A stretch of DNA of 38,372 nt from Crenothrix polyspora (GTDB taxonomy: Bacteria; Pseudomonadota; Gammaproteobacteria; Methylococcales; Methylomonadaceae). How positions within the stretch are numbered: the stretch's first letter is position 1; the number at the start of each line of letters is the position of its first letter. The notes below the pieces were generated by a model, which was given only the letters and a program-made list of their open reading frames with translations, was not told the origin of the DNA and did no database searches. Shown here piece by piece: positions 11,202 through 20,242 of the stretch. The stretch is taken from contig CAMDNJ010000013.1 of NCBI GenBank assembly GCA_945902915.1, positions 1-38,372 of the forward strand, given 5' to 3'. Position numbers and translations under genes: made by a program.

Positions 11202-11430
11202 GATTAATCAGATATAAATAAATCTACTCTAAAGCATAAATTTTCATTTTATAAAGTTGTGTACTTATAATCTATTAGTAGAGTAGCAATGGCCCACTTA
11301 GCATTACACTTTACTATGACTTTAGTTAACAGCAATTTATTTAATTTGTGTTTGTTAGCTTTAGTGCCATTGAATTTAAATACTTGAAAATTTTTTTTAT
11401 CAAAGGTAATTATTTGGCACTTTTTAATAG

Positions 11431-11778
11431 CTGATTGACATAGACAAAGCAGCGCTAAAAAAAAGCACAAGGGTTCATGCTGATAAAGCCTATTGCAGTC
11501 AAAGTCATCGTGAAGCACTTAAAGAACGTGGACTTAAAAACGGTATATAGGACAAATCAGTCAGAAATAAACCGCCGACTAAGAGACAATTATAGTGCAA
11601 CTGAAAAATCACTCGGGTTTGTTATGTGGTCGAAAGAACCTTTGGTAGCCAAGAGCGCTGGCTTGGCTCCAAAATCTTGAGATATGTCGGTTTGGACAAA
11701 ACTCACGCTTGGCATATTCTGCAAGCGATGGCTTACAATTTGATAAAGTTGCCCTTTTTGTATGTTAAATGTGGGTAG
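11431..11778 (+). pseudogene. Degenerate IS5-family transposase (C-terminal part)
   Basis: One frame, read through three stops, gives a clear IS5-type transposase C-terminus. HADKAYCSQSHREALKERG starts near 11476, then VRNKPPTKRQL, then VVERTFGSQERWLG, and finally HAWHILQAMAYNLIKLP before the end at 11778. These correspond to the DxGY..., ...ERTFG... and AYNLRRL... segments of the DDE family. The in-frame stops are TAG at 11548, TAG at 11593 and TGA at 11602; no frameshift is needed. The N-terminal half and the left end are missing. An inverted repeat (TTGCGCC 11790-11796 / GGCGCAA 11812-11818) just downstream may mark the old right end. It separates the exosortase operon from yajQ. Confidence 0.85.
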
Positions 11779-12127
11779 CTACAGCCAAATTGCGCCTTTT
11801 AACCTGAAATTGGCGCAAAAATACCATTGTTTTCTGATTATATAACTAAAATATACTCATTTAAGCCCATTTTTTAAAAAATAAAGGCAGTTTCGGAGTT
11901 ATTTTAAAAAAAGTTGGTTTTGCAAAGGAGGAAGGTCTCTATATACTTTAATATCATTGCGACCTGCAGTTGGATACCCACTAAATTTCTTGATCGGAGA
12001 ACTAATCTAAATAACTACGATGCAATTTTTTTTTAGTCACTAACAAGCAATTTTATGATTGCTTGTTATGTAGATCTAAATAAAATATAGCATCTATTAT
12101 TATTAAACAGACTTGAACTTAACTACT
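11779..12127. other. Intergenic region between the IS5 remnant and yajQ
   Basis: No gene is seen. It holds two hairpins: TTGCGCC/GGCGCAA (11790-11818) behind the transposase remnant, and a perfect 11-bp stem TAACAAGCAAT/ATTGCTTGTTA at 12041-12068, about 60 bases before yajQ. The second has a six-base loop; a T-run lies 5' of it rather than 3', so it is not a standard terminator for the plus strand. Confidence 0.5.
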
Positions 12128-12610
12128 ATGCCTTCTTTTGATATTATTTCTGAATTTGATAGCCACGAAGTAAAAAACGCCATTGACCAAGCTAACAAAG
12201 AAGTGACGACACGCTTTGACTTTAAAGGCTCAAATTCAAATTTTGAACTCACTGACGATAAACTGGTTATGGTTAGTGAATCCACTTTTCAGTTACAACA
12301 AATGTTTAGTGTGGTCTGTTCAAAACTTAGTCGACGCGGCATTGATGTCGGCTGCATGGAAGTCGGCGATGCTAAAGGTAGCGGCAAAATGATGCGCCAA
12401 GAAATCACCCTAAAACAAGGTTTAGATTCATTATTCGCGAAGAAAATAGTGAAGCTCATTAAAGACAAAAAACTAAAAGTCCAAGCCGCCATTCAAGGCG
12501 ACAAAGTGCGTGTTACTGGTAAAAAACGCGACGATCTTCAAGAGGTTATTCAAATGCTCAGAGATGAAAAACTTGAGATGCCCTTACAGTATGATAATTT
12601 TAGAGATTAA
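12128..12610 (+). CDS. yajQ: YajQ family nucleotide-binding protein
   Basis: YajQ is a small cytosolic protein (160 residues here, about the usual 160) with two ferredoxin-like domains; relatives bind cyclic di-GMP and alter transcription in Xanthomonas. The N-terminus MPSFDIISEFDSHEVKNAID and the motif VTTRFDFKGS are diagnostic, and it closes with MPLQYDNFRD, also highly conserved. The ATG at 12128 is chosen over an upstream in-frame TTG because homologues begin MPSFD. It appears monocistronic: a hairpin (12618-12648) follows the stop. GC content rises from here relative to the upstream region. Confidence 0.95.
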   Translation: MPSFDIISEFDSHEVKNAIDQANKEVTTRFDFKGSNSNFELTDDKLVMVSESTFQLQQMFSVVCSKLSRRGIDVGCMEVGDAKGSGKMMRQEITLKQGLDSLFAKKIVKLIKDKKLKVQAAIQGDKVRVTGKKRDDLQEVIQMLRDEKLEMPLQYDNFRD

Positions 12611-12617
12611 CTAAGAT

Positions 12618-12648
12618 AACCTTCAATACCTTAGTGGCATTGAAGGTT
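12618..12648. terminator. Hairpin after yajQ (possible terminator)
   Basis: AACCTTCAATACC (12618-12630) pairs with GGCATTGAAGGTT (12636-12648) around a TTAGT loop, eight bases after the yajQ stop codon. No clean U-tract follows on the plus strand, so intrinsic termination is likely but not certain. Confidence 0.55.
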
Positions 12649-12783
12649 AAAACTATTTCCAAAGCGCAGCGGTGAATCACCTAAGCACAAAGCTATTTAC
12701 TTTAAAAAGCCTTTAAACATCCCCCCTTAAACTTATTTTCTTTAACTTTCGAACACCTTGTTCATGTTTTGTTAAACTATATT

Positions 12784-12812
12784 TTGACAAGGCAGTGCTT
12801 AGTTGTTACATT
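12784..12812 (+). promoter_or_regulatory. Sigma-70 promoter of the RpoD-like sigma factor gene
   Basis: A perfect -35 box TTGACA (12784-12789) is followed after 17 bases by TACATT (12807-12812). The transcript would have a leader of roughly 90 bases before the start at 12909. Confidence 0.65.
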
Positions 12813-12908
12813 ATTGTGAAATTATTAATAAACAAATCGTTAATAATAGCTACACTATGTTACTAAAGCTTAGGCTTTAAATATTTGATGTTTTCGGGAG
12901 TTTTTGTT

Positions 12909-14288
12909 ATGTCTTATTTCAATGAACCGTTATTAAAACAAGACCTTAATGCCTTAGTCTTTAACAGTGGTATTGAAACCGCAAAAAATTCGGATAATGA
13001 AAGTCAAGAATTTTTACCTAAAGATAATAGCAATTTTGAACTAGCGCAGTTGTTAAGCATCGAGAAGACTAACCTTATTGATGCACTTGCTCAATTTCCT
13101 GCTACAGCACTTTGGTTGATTAATAAATATACAGAAAATTTCTCTAGCACTGAAAAAGAAGACTTGGCAATTGAACCTGCCCTATCGTCGACTTTAATAG
13201 ACATAAAAAAACAATTTCAAGCATTGAGTGTTAACACTTCAACCCATACGATCGATAAGGTTGATAATAAAAATCTAGTTTTGGCGTTACAGCTATTTCC
13301 TTTTTCTTTTCATGACTTGACTGAACTTATCAATATCTTTGCTTATAGCTATAAATACAGAGAAATATACTGCCAAGCCTCTACTAAAAACTCTGATGAT
13401 AAGATCAACATATTACTTAAAAGACTGGAAGCATCAAATCATCACAAACCTATAAGCGCTACTCAGTGGCTAGCTAGCCTTACTAATTATGATGAGCAGT
13501 TTTTATTCCTATGCAGCAGTGATATGCATAAATATTACACTAATGCCGTACTTTATGAACATAACTGGCTTAATTTAAGAAAAAAATTGGCTACTGCCAA
13601 TACAAGATTAGTATTATTTATTGCTAATCAATATAAGGGTAGTTTTTTAGATTTTGATGACCTTGTTCAGGAAGGACAGTCCGGCTTATTAAAGGCTATT
13701 GATAGATATGATTATCGCTTAGGCTTTCAATTTTCAACCTATGCAGGCTATTGGATTAGACAAGCTATATCAAGAGCGCTATCTCGATGCGAAAGAGTAG
13801 TGAGAATTCCTTGCGGAAGAATTGGAACCATTAATAAAGTATTTCGTACTAAAGACCAATTCCTTAATCGTACAGGTAGAGAACCGACTACTAAAGAGTT
13901 GGCCGAACACACGGAATTAACAAGCAATGAAGTCCATGATGTTTTATCAATGTCTCAATATGCCATGTCTTTTGAAGGCTCAATTGAAGATGGGGAAAGC
14001 TCATTTGCACCGATTGATTTTCTAGAGCAACAGACATTTACACCTGCATTTATAGATATAGCAAAAACTGAGCTTGATAATATTTTTAATAAAGCACTAA
14101 AAATACTTAACCCACGAGAAGCTAGAGTTATATGCTGTCATTTTGGTATTGAAGTAGACAAAGAAATGACCTTGCACGAAATTGGCTTAGAGCTTGATTT
14201 AACTCGCGAACGTGTCAGACAAATTCAAGTGATCGCCTTAAATAAAATAAAACGCAATTTCGGCGAGCAATTAGTGAATTTTTTATAA
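12909..14288 (+). CDS. RpoD/RpoS-like alternative sigma-70 factor
   Basis: This 459-residue sigma factor belongs to the RpoD/RpoS group. Region 2 is strong: NTRLVLFIANQY, DLVQEGQSGLLKAIDRYDYRLG and FSTYAGYWIRQAISRAL (2.3-2.4). Region 3 follows with VVRIPCGRIGTINKV, and region 4.2 with MTLHEIGLELDLTRERVRQIQ. The N-terminal half lacks RpoD region 1.1 but retains segments reminiscent of the RpoD non-conserved region (a LAQFPATALWLINKY stretch resembling RpoD ...YPEAITYLLEQY). It therefore looks like a diverged RpoD paralogue rather than RpoS or RpoH. The ATG at 12909 is preferred over in-frame TTG/ATG codons at 12885/12888 because GGGAG sits eight bases upstream. It has its own promoter. The regulon is unknown. 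Confidence 0.85.
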   Translation: MSYFNEPLLKQDLNALVFNSGIETAKNSDNESQEFLPKDNSNFELAQLLSIEKTNLIDALAQFPATALWLINKYTENFSSTEKEDLAIEPALSSTLIDIKKQFQALSVNTSTHTIDKVDNKNLVLALQLFPFSFHDLTELINIFAYSYKYREIYCQASTKNSDDKINILLKRLEASNHHKPISATQWLASLTNYDEQFLFLCSSDMHKYYTNAVLYEHNWLNLRKKLATANTRLVLFIANQYKGSFLDFDDLVQEGQSGLLKAIDRYDYRLGFQFSTYAGYWIRQAISRALSRCERVVRIPCGRIGTINKVFRTKDQFLNRTGREPTTKELAEHTELTSNEVHDVLSMSQYAMSFEGSIEDGESSFAPIDFLEQQTFTPAFIDIAKTELDNIFNKALKILNPREARVICCHFGIEVDKEMTLHEIGLELDLTRERVRQIQVIALNKIKRNFGEQLVNFL

Positions 14289-14457
14289 TGTACAAAATCA
14301 TTAAACAAAGCTACTATAAAATCCTACAAAATGACTAGGATTTTTGAATAACATTTCAAGCTGATAAAAGGATAGCATCGGAACATTTCGTTTTGAATGC
14401 AGTTGTAGGTAATCGCAATACTACAGTTAGCCCTTAGGGGATTTGGAGATTAGAACC

Positions 14458-16380
14458 ATGAAAAAATACATACAAACCACTCTACTTTGGAGCGTGGTGT
14501 TGGTAGGTGCATTTCTTATCTATAACCGCATAAACACGACGCCGGCCATAGATGAATCTATCGCCTATTCTGACTTTATTTACAAGGTTAAAAATAAATT
14601 AGTAGATCGAGTTGAAATAGCAGGGTCTGCTATAAAACTACGCACCTCTGATGGTCAAAACCTTGAAACATTTAACCCTAATGATCCACATTTAATTGAT
14701 GATCTTTTAGGTGCTGGCGTACAAATAAGAACAAAACCACCTGCACAACAATCGGTATTCATGCAAATGTTTATCTCGTGGTTCCCTATGCTACTTTTAA
14801 TTGCAGTTTGGGTTGTGTATCTGCGTAAAAATCAAGGTGCCGGCATGGGTGGTAATGCATTTGGAAAAAGCAAAGCCAAGTTGCTGGAAGAAGATAAATT
14901 AACGGCTACTTTTGCAGATGTTGCTGGCTGTGAAGAAGCAAAAGAAGATGTCGCTGAGCTAGTTGATTTCTTAAAAGATCCACAAAAATTTCAAAAGCTA
15001 GGTGGAAAAATTCCACGTGGCATTTTAATGGTTGGCCCTCCAGGAACAGGAAAAACACTAATAGCAAGAGCCATTGCCGGTGAAGCGGGTGTGAAATTCT
15101 TTACGGTTTCTGGCTCTGATTTCGTGGAAATGTTTGTTGGTGTTGGCGCTTCCAGAGTAAGAGACATGTTTGCCCAAGCTAAAGAACACTCACCTTGCAT
15201 CATATTTATTGATGAAATAGATGCCGTCGGTCGTCAAAGAGGCGGCGCAGGCATGGGTGGCGGTAATGATGAACGCGAACAAACCTTGAATCAATTATTA
15301 GTAGAAATGGATGGATTCACGGGCAACGAAGGCGTTATTGTCATTGCCGCGACTAACCGTGCCGATGTTTTAGATAAAGCCTTGCTCAGACCGGGTCGCT
15401 TTGACCGTGAGGTTAATGTTGGCTTACCCGATGTGCGTGGCCGCGAACAAATATTGAATGTACACATTAAGAAAGTTCCGGCAGCGGATGATGTAAAGTT
15501 AAAAGATATTGCAAGAGGAACGTCTGGCTTTTCAGGGGCTGAATTAGCCAATGTAGTCAATGAAGCGGCACTATTTGCAGCTAGATCTAACAAAGTGCAA
15601 GTCAGCATGAGTGATCTTGAAAAAGCTAAAGATAAAATACTCATGGGTGCTGAAAAACGCACGATGGTGATGACCGAAGAAGATAAATTATTAACGGCTT
15701 ACCATGAAGCCGGTCATTGTATAGTTGGTGAATCATCTCCGGATCATGATCCTGTTTATAAAGTCAGTATTATGCCTAGAGGCAGAGCTTTAGGCATCAC
15801 TATGTTCTTGCCTGAAAGAGACCAATATAGTGCTAGTAAACGCAAGCTAGAAAGCCAAATAGCTAGCTTGTTTGGCGGCAGGATTGCAGAACTCATGATT
15901 TATGGTGGTGATCGTGTAACGACTGGTGCATCTAATGACATTGAACGCGCCACTGAACTAGCGCGCAACATGGTGACTCGCTGGGGATTTTCAGAAAAAC
16001 TCGGTCCCTTGGTTTATGGTGAACAAGGTGGTCAGTCCTTTATGGGACACCCAGGAACTCAAGGCAGCAAAGTGTCTGGAATCGTTGCCGAACATATTGA
16101 TGAAGAGATTCGTGCAGTCATAGATTGTAACTATCAACGTGCAGAAACTATTTTACAAGAAAACATCAGCATACTTCATAAAATGGCAGATGCGTTGATG
16201 AAATGGGAAACCATAGATAAAGATCAGATTGATGATTTGATGGCCGGTAATGAACCACGACCACCACAAGACATTGATAATCTATCTACCCAAAAGCAAA
16301 GTTTTACCCAGCAGGACAAAGTCGATGTTAAACCGATAAAAACTAATATTGACAAGAATAAACCTGCTGGACAAGTTTGA
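14458..16380 (+). CDS. ftsH: ATP-dependent zinc metalloprotease FtsH
   Basis: FtsH is the membrane-anchored AAA+ protease that degrades misfolded membrane proteins and regulators such as LpxC and RpoH. The 640 residues show two N-terminal membrane segments (about 7-22 and 100-122) flanking a periplasmic domain. The AAA+ module has Walker A GPPGTGKT near 193, Walker [18 protein letters not shown] and the second-region-of-homology segment [20 protein letters not shown]. The zinc protease motif HEAGH lies near residue 417. The start ATG at 14458 gives MKKYIQTTL; an upstream TTG at 14443 lies inside the ribosome site (GGAG nine bases before the ATG). A strong intrinsic terminator follows 18 bases after the stop. 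The usual neighbour rlmE is absent. Confidence 0.97.
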   Translation: MKKYIQTTLLWSVVLVGAFLIYNRINTTPAIDESIAYSDFIYKVKNKLVDRVEIAGSAIKLRTSDGQNLETFNPNDPHLIDDLLGAGVQIRTKPPAQQSVFMQMFISWFPMLLLIAVWVVYLRKNQGAGMGGNAFGKSKAKLLEEDKLTATFADVAGCEEAKEDVAELVDFLKDPQKFQKLGGKIPRGILMVGPPGTGKTLIARAIAGEAGVKFFTVSGSDFVEMFVGVGASRVRDMFAQAKEHSPCIIFIDEIDAVGRQRGGAGMGGGNDEREQTLNQLLVEMDGFTGNEGVIVIAATNRADVLDKALLRPGRFDREVNVGLPDVRGREQILNVHIKKVPAADDVKLKDIARGTSGFSGAELANVVNEAALFAARSNKVQVSMSDLEKAKDKILMGAEKRTMVMTEEDKLLTAYHEAGHCIVGESSPDHDPVYKVSIMPRGRALGITMFLPERDQYSASKRKLESQIASLFGGRIAELMIYGGDRVTTGASNDIERATELARNMVTRWGFSEKLGPLVYGEQGGQSFMGHPGTQGSKVSGIVAEHIDEEIRAVIDCNYQRAETILQENISILHKMADALMKWETIDKDQIDDLMAGNEPRPPQDIDNLSTQKQSFTQQDKVDVKPIKTNIDKNKPAGQV

Positions 16381-16397
16381 GGTGCGTTCATTTTATA

Positions 16398-16421
16398 GGG
16401 GCTTAACAGCCCCTTTTTTTT
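16398..16421 (+). terminator. Intrinsic terminator of ftsH
   Basis: GGGGCT (16398-16403) and AGCCCC (16408-16413) form a six-bp stem around a TAAC loop, followed directly by eight T residues. Confidence 0.92.
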
Positions 16422-16463
16422 GTAATACATTTTAGATTAATTTAAGTCAACTCCGTATAAAAT

Positions 16464-16700
16464 TTGCAATGCAATCGCTTCAGCCATTGTTTTGCAAAAC
16501 AGCGCTACCCACAAAACGATTGCAACGATTGTGTCGATGTTGCAGTAGGTTGGGCTAACGGCTCTATCGTTAACCCAACATTGATGTCGGGTAGTGTGGG
16601 TTGCGAAAAGCATGCAACCCAAGCTACACCGATTGGAGTGCAATAGCTTCAGCTATTGCTTTTTAAAACAGCTAAAGCTGTTTTACTCCAAACACACAGA
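16464..16700. repeat. Cluster of imperfect palindromic repeats between ftsH and uvrD
   Basis: This gap of about 390 bases (16381-16769) holds no gene but several repeats. A unit like TGCAATCGCTTCAGCCATTG (16468 on) recurs as TGCAATAGCTTCAGCTATTG (16638 on); the second copy is a palindrome. It is followed by AAAACAGCTAAAGCTGTTTT, another hairpin. Between them TTGGGCTAACG and CGTTAACCCAA form an inverted repeat around 16549-16580, typical of dispersed palindromic elements. It lies between convergent genes, so some hairpins may act as terminators for uvrD on the minus strand. Confidence 0.6.
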
Positions 16701-16769
16701 ATATTTAGTTTATTGCTGTAACACTGCGGTTACAACAAAATCTTATCTGACTTACGCGATCATACAGCT

Positions 16770-18935
16770 TTATAAAACATCTAACTTAGCGTAAGCAAGC
16801 ATTAGCCATTTAACACCCGCAGGCTTGAAATTAATTTGCACACGCTCCTGAGCGCCATCACCCTCTATTTGCAAAATAACACCCTCGCCAAATTTAGCAT
16901 GATGAACACGCTGTCCAAGCTTATACTTGCTCTGAGTCTGAAACATCGCTGGCTTTGCTTGAACGGCAGTCACTGGACGACTAATAGTGGCACGCATCCG
17001 CACCTCTTGTAATAATTCAGCAGGTATTTCACGCAAAAAGCGTGATGGCCTAGGATAGGTTTCGCGTCCGTATAAACGCCTTGATTCTGCATAGGTCAAA
17101 TACAGTTGCTGCATAGCTCTAGTCATACCCACGTAACATAAGCGGCGCTCTTCCTCTAAGCGACCAGTATCATCTACAGACTGCTGTGACGGGAATAAAC
17201 CTTCTTCCAGACCTACCAGAAACACCTGCTTAAACTCTAGGCCTTTAGCACTGTGCAAGGTCATTAGCTGAACACAATCTTCTGATGCTTCTGATTGGCT
17301 AACACCTGCCTCTAAGGCGGCATAACTCAGAAACATATCGACTTCGCCCAATTTATCTTCATTATCTTGATCAAACTCAAAGAGCTTAGCGGCATTAACC
17401 AGCTCTTCTAAGTTTTCTATTTTCTCCTCGCCTTTATCCATTTTTTCATTTTGATACAAAGCCATTAGTCCGCTTTTTTCAGCGATACGCTTAACCTTTT
17501 CTTCCAAGGCCTGCTCTTCGATATCCTTAGCTAAGAACTTAATCAACTCCAAAAAGCCAATCAGCGCATTAGTCGCACGTGCGGACATAGTGCGTTGATT
17601 AATCAATAAAATGGCAGCCGCCCATAAAGAAACACTTTGATCACGCGCAATGCTCCGCATCTCATCCAGGGCTTTTGCACCAATGCCACGAGTCGGTGTA
17701 TTAATGACGCGCTCAAATGAAGCATCATCATCACGGTTGGCGATCAAGCGTAAATAAGCCAAGGCATTTTTAATTTCAGCGCGGTCAAAAAAGCGCAAAC
17801 CACCATAAACGATGTAAGGTGTACCTGTAGCCATCAACTTTTCTTCAAATTGACGCGACTGGGCGTTTGAGCGATATAAAATAGCTGTATCACTGCGTAA
17901 ACCACCTTCATTGACCCACGCTCGAATACGATCCACGACAAAATAGGCTTCATCCTGCTCATTAAAAGCGGCATACAAGGAAATTAAATCGCCATCACCG
18001 GCATCCGTCCACAGCTCCTTACCCATACGTCCTGTATTGTTGGCGATAACCTTGTTTGAAGCCTTTAAAATAGTACCGGTAGAGCGGTAATTTTGCTCTA
18101 ATTTGACGACTTGATGATTAGGATAATGCTGTTGAAAGCTATAGATATTTTCAATTTTAGCGCCACGCCAGCCATAAATAGATTGATCGTCATCACCGAC
18201 TACAAACAGATTATCCTTGCCGTCGGTTAATAAGCGTAACCAAGCGTATTGTATGGTGTTGGTATCTTGAAACTCATCTACATGCACCTGTGTGAAACGT
18301 TGCTGATAAAATTCAAGCACATCAGCGTTATCGCGCAATAACTCATGAGCTCGCAACAGCAGTTCGGCAAAATCGACTAAACCCGAACGATCGCATAACT
18401 CTTCATAGGCCTTATAGATGATTAATCGTTGGCGTTCATGGCTATCGCCTGTTTCAACACAATGTCTAGCTCGTATACCTTCATCTTTCTGCGCATTGAT
18501 GTACCACTGCATTTCCTTAGGCGGCCATTGCTTATCGTCAAAATTAAGTGTGCTTAACAAGCGTTTAATGACTCTTAATTGATCGCCAGAATCCATGACC
18601 TGAAACGTTTCTGGCAAGCGTGCCTGCTTGGCATGTCGCCTTAGAAGACGATGAGCGATACCATGAAACGTCCCTATCCAAAGGTTGTGTGCAGAAATAC
18701 TGAGCAAGTCTTCAATTCTGCCGCGCATTTCTTTGGCGGCTTTATTAGTAAATGTTACCGCTAAGATGCTATGCGCTGAGACGCCTTCTACTTTAATCTG
18801 CCAAGCGATACGATGTACTAATACGCGCGTCTTACCACTGCCCGCGCCCGCCAATACCAGCATGGCTTGAGGAGGCGCAGTCACCGCTAGTCGCTGAGCA
18901 TCATTTAAAGAATTAATTATTGTTGTTACATCCAT
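16770..18935 (-). CDS. uvrD: DNA helicase II UvrD
   Basis: UvrD is the 3'-5' SF1A helicase that removes UvrABC-incised oligonucleotides and unwinds DNA in mismatch repair. The 721 residues are the normal length. Motifs in order: the Q-motif-like LNDAQRLAV, Walker A AGAGSGKT near residue 30, motif Ia AVTFTNKAAKEMRGR, Walker B VHVDEFQDTN, motif III VVGDDDQSIYGWRGA, motif IV VKLEQNYRS, motif V VQLMTLHSAKGLEF and motif VI EERRLCYVGMTRA. The C-terminal YKLGQRVHHAKFGEG Tudor-like segment distinguishes UvrD from Rep. It is transcribed opposite to its neighbours. No LexA-type box was evident upstream. Confidence 0.97.
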   Translation of the reverse strand: MDVTTIINSLNDAQRLAVTAPPQAMLVLAGAGSGKTRVLVHRIAWQIKVEGVSAHSILAVTFTNKAAKEMRGRIEDLLSISAHNLWIGTFHGIAHRLLRRHAKQARLPETFQVMDSGDQLRVIKRLLSTLNFDDKQWPPKEMQWYINAQKDEGIRARHCVETGDSHERQRLIIYKAYEELCDRSGLVDFAELLLRAHELLRDNADVLEFYQQRFTQVHVDEFQDTNTIQYAWLRLLTDGKDNLFVVGDDDQSIYGWRGAKIENIYSFQQHYPNHQVVKLEQNYRSTGTILKASNKVIANNTGRMGKELWTDAGDGDLISLYAAFNEQDEAYFVVDRIRAWVNEGGLRSDTAILYRSNAQSRQFEEKLMATGTPYIVYGGLRFFDRAEIKNALAYLRLIANRDDDASFERVINTPTRGIGAKALDEMRSIARDQSVSLWAAAILLINQRTMSARATNALIGFLELIKFLAKDIEEQALEEKVKRIAEKSGLMALYQNEKMDKGEEKIENLEELVNAAKLFEFDQDNEDKLGEVDMFLSYAALEAGVSQSEASEDCVQLMTLHSAKGLEFKQVFLVGLEEGLFPSQQSVDDTGRLEEERRLCYVGMTRAMQQLYLTYAESRRLYGRETYPRPSRFLREIPAELLQEVRMRATISRPVTAVQAKPAMFQTQSKYKLGQRVHHAKFGEGVILQIEGDGAQERVQINFKPAGVKWLMLAYAKLDVL

Positions 18936-19051
18936 TATTGTATTATCACTTGCACATTTTTTAGAGCTGTGTATATTGCCTTTAGCTTTGCAATGTTCGA
19001 GTTCATTATTGTTGGGCTACCATAATAACGATTACACAGAAGGGGATTAAG

Positions 19052-19297
19052 ATGAGTTTTGATTATAAACGCATGACTAAATTTGAACACAATATAGGCG
19101 AAAAGGAAAAAAAATACCGTCTATACGCTGGCGCTGCATTAATTGCAATTTCGATTTTCACAGCGTCCATAGCATTATTGCTAGTAGGCATGGTTCTGGT
19201 TGGAACCGGTTTTTCAGGCTGGTGTCCAGCTTATTCTGGCATGGGAAAAAACACCTGCGACACTTCAGCAAACGATAATACTTCTGAAGAAAATTAA
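19052..19297 (+). CDS. DUF2892 small inner-membrane protein
   Basis: This 81-residue protein fits the DUF2892 family of small membrane proteins (YgaP membrane-domain-like). A charged N-terminus with NIGEKEKKYRL leads into two closely packed hydrophobic segments (about 27-52), followed by the family motif GTGFSGWCPAYSGMG with a conserved Cys and a second Cys in NTCDTS. The function of stand-alone members is unknown; relatives fused to rhodanese domains suggest sulfur or redox roles. AGGGG lies eight bases before the ATG. It converges on fxsA with a shared bidirectional terminator. Confidence 0.8.
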   Translation: MSFDYKRMTKFEHNIGEKEKKYRLYAGAALIAISIFTASIALLLVGMVLVGTGFSGWCPAYSGMGKNTCDTSANDNTSEEN

Positions 19298-19302
19298 AAG
19301 CG

Positions 19303-19346
19303 AAAGGCGAAAGGCTTATAAGCACCGTGCTTTGCCTTTTGCCTTT
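19303..19346. terminator. Bidirectional terminator between the DUF2892 gene and fxsA
   Basis: AAAGGCGAAAGGC (19303-19315) pairs with GCCTTTTGCCTTT (19334-19346), and a nested AGCAC/GTGCT hairpin sits in the loop (19321-19331). It lies between convergent genes, one base before the fxsA stop codon. Similar GCCTTTTGCC-type stretches occur at several gene ends in this window. Confidence 0.65.
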
Positions 19347-19347
19347 G

Positions 19348-19782
19348 TTATTCTTCTTTATGAAACTCGCCTTCTAACACATTAGCTTTAGCAGTTTTTT
19401 CTTGGAAAACACCGCTGGCTTGAATAAGATGCTTTTCAAGTACATATTGCGCTATTTTTTTTCGTAAACTTGGCACTAAGCAAGCAAAACCGATAAGATC
19501 AGTAATAAAGCCAGGCGTTAATAATAAAGCACCACCCAACAAAATAATTGGTCCTTCAATCATTTCATAAGCAGGAATAATACCTTGCCTCAGACTTTCC
19601 TGAAATCGCCTAAAAGTCGAAAAGCCTTGTTGCCGCAATAACCATGCACCCAATGTTGCTGTAAACACGACCAGAAAAATAGTCCAAAAAGCACCGATAA
19701 CACTACCAACTTCTAGCAATAGATAAATTTCTGCAAAAGGGATGATCAATACGACCAGAAATATTATTTGAAAAATTTTCAT
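19348..19782 (-). CDS. fxsA: FxsA family membrane protein
   Basis: FxsA is a small cytoplasmic-membrane protein; in E. coli its overexpression relieves exclusion of phage T7 by the F plasmid (binding PifA). The 144 residues show an N-terminal membrane helix ending FAEIYLLLEVGSVIGAF, a second helix TIFLVVFTATLGAWLLRQQG, and the characteristic IIPAYEMIEGPIILLGGALLLTPGFITDLIGF region. This order and the EIYLL and LLTPGF motifs are diagnostic of the family. A charged cytoplasmic tail follows. It stands alone on the minus strand; the role in this organism is unknown. Confidence 0.9.
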   Translation of the reverse strand: MKIFQIIFLVVLIIPFAEIYLLLEVGSVIGAFWTIFLVVFTATLGAWLLRQQGFSTFRRFQESLRQGIIPAYEMIEGPIILLGGALLLTPGFITDLIGFACLVPSLRKKIAQYVLEKHLIQASGVFQEKTAKANVLEGEFHKEE

Positions 19783-19915
19783 CGGCGAACTCTCATTGCA
19801 AAAGGAAAGACTAAATTCTGGCTGTGCCTGAACTTTTCTAGTATTGCCAACAATATAAAGGCAATTTGCTTTAATTTCTAGGATAATATCCTTATTTCAT
19901 TTGTCATTGGCTAGA

Positions 19916-20242
19916 ATGTCCATTCCCTATCAAATAATTCTTTGTACGTGTCCTGATAAAGACAGCGCTGAGATGCTTGCTCACTTATTGGTCAATGAGC
20001 AATTAAGCGCTTGTGTGAATATATTGCCCGGCATTAGTTCTATTTACTGGTGGCAAGGACAATCAACTTCAGCTCAAGAATATTTATTATTGATTAAAGC
20101 CCATAAAGATCATTATCAGGCTATTGAAACCAACATAAAAGCACAGCACCCATACGAACTTCCTGAAATTATTGCCGTTTCTATTGAAAACGGTTTACCC
20201 GAATATTTGCACTGGATTGATTCATGCCATTCACACATCTAA
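19916..20242 (+). CDS. cutA: CutA1 divalent-cation tolerance family protein
   Basis: CutA is a small trimeric ferredoxin-like protein with PII-like fold, linked in E. coli to copper tolerance, although its molecular role is still unclear. The 108 residues show the conserved ILCTCPDKDSAEMLA, LSACVNILPGISSIYWWQG with the Cys and Trp residues of the family, LLIKAHKDHY, and HPYELPEIIAVSIENGLPEYLHWI. The ATG at 19916 is chosen because homologues begin just before the first strand; a TTG at 19901 would add five residues and neither has a good ribosome site. It overlaps dsbD by 19 bases, and cutA-dsbD pairing is common in gammaproteobacteria. Confidence 0.93.
   Translation: MSIPYQIILCTCPDKDSAEMLAHLLVNEQLSACVNILPGISSIYWWQGQSTSAQEYLLLIKAHKDHYQAIETNIKAQHPYELPEIIAVSIENGLPEYLHWIDSCHSHI

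Noticed and set aside
11249-11518. 89-codon minus-strand frame
   Set aside because: It overlaps the IS5 remnant on the other strand, has Cys/Leu-rich random composition and no ribosome site.
16437-16794. Three short frames between ftsH and uvrD
   Set aside because: They are built from palindromic repeats on both strands and match no family.
18936-19051. LexA box upstream of uvrD
   Set aside because: CTGTGTATATTG resembles one half of CTGT-N8-ACAG, but the second half is absent.
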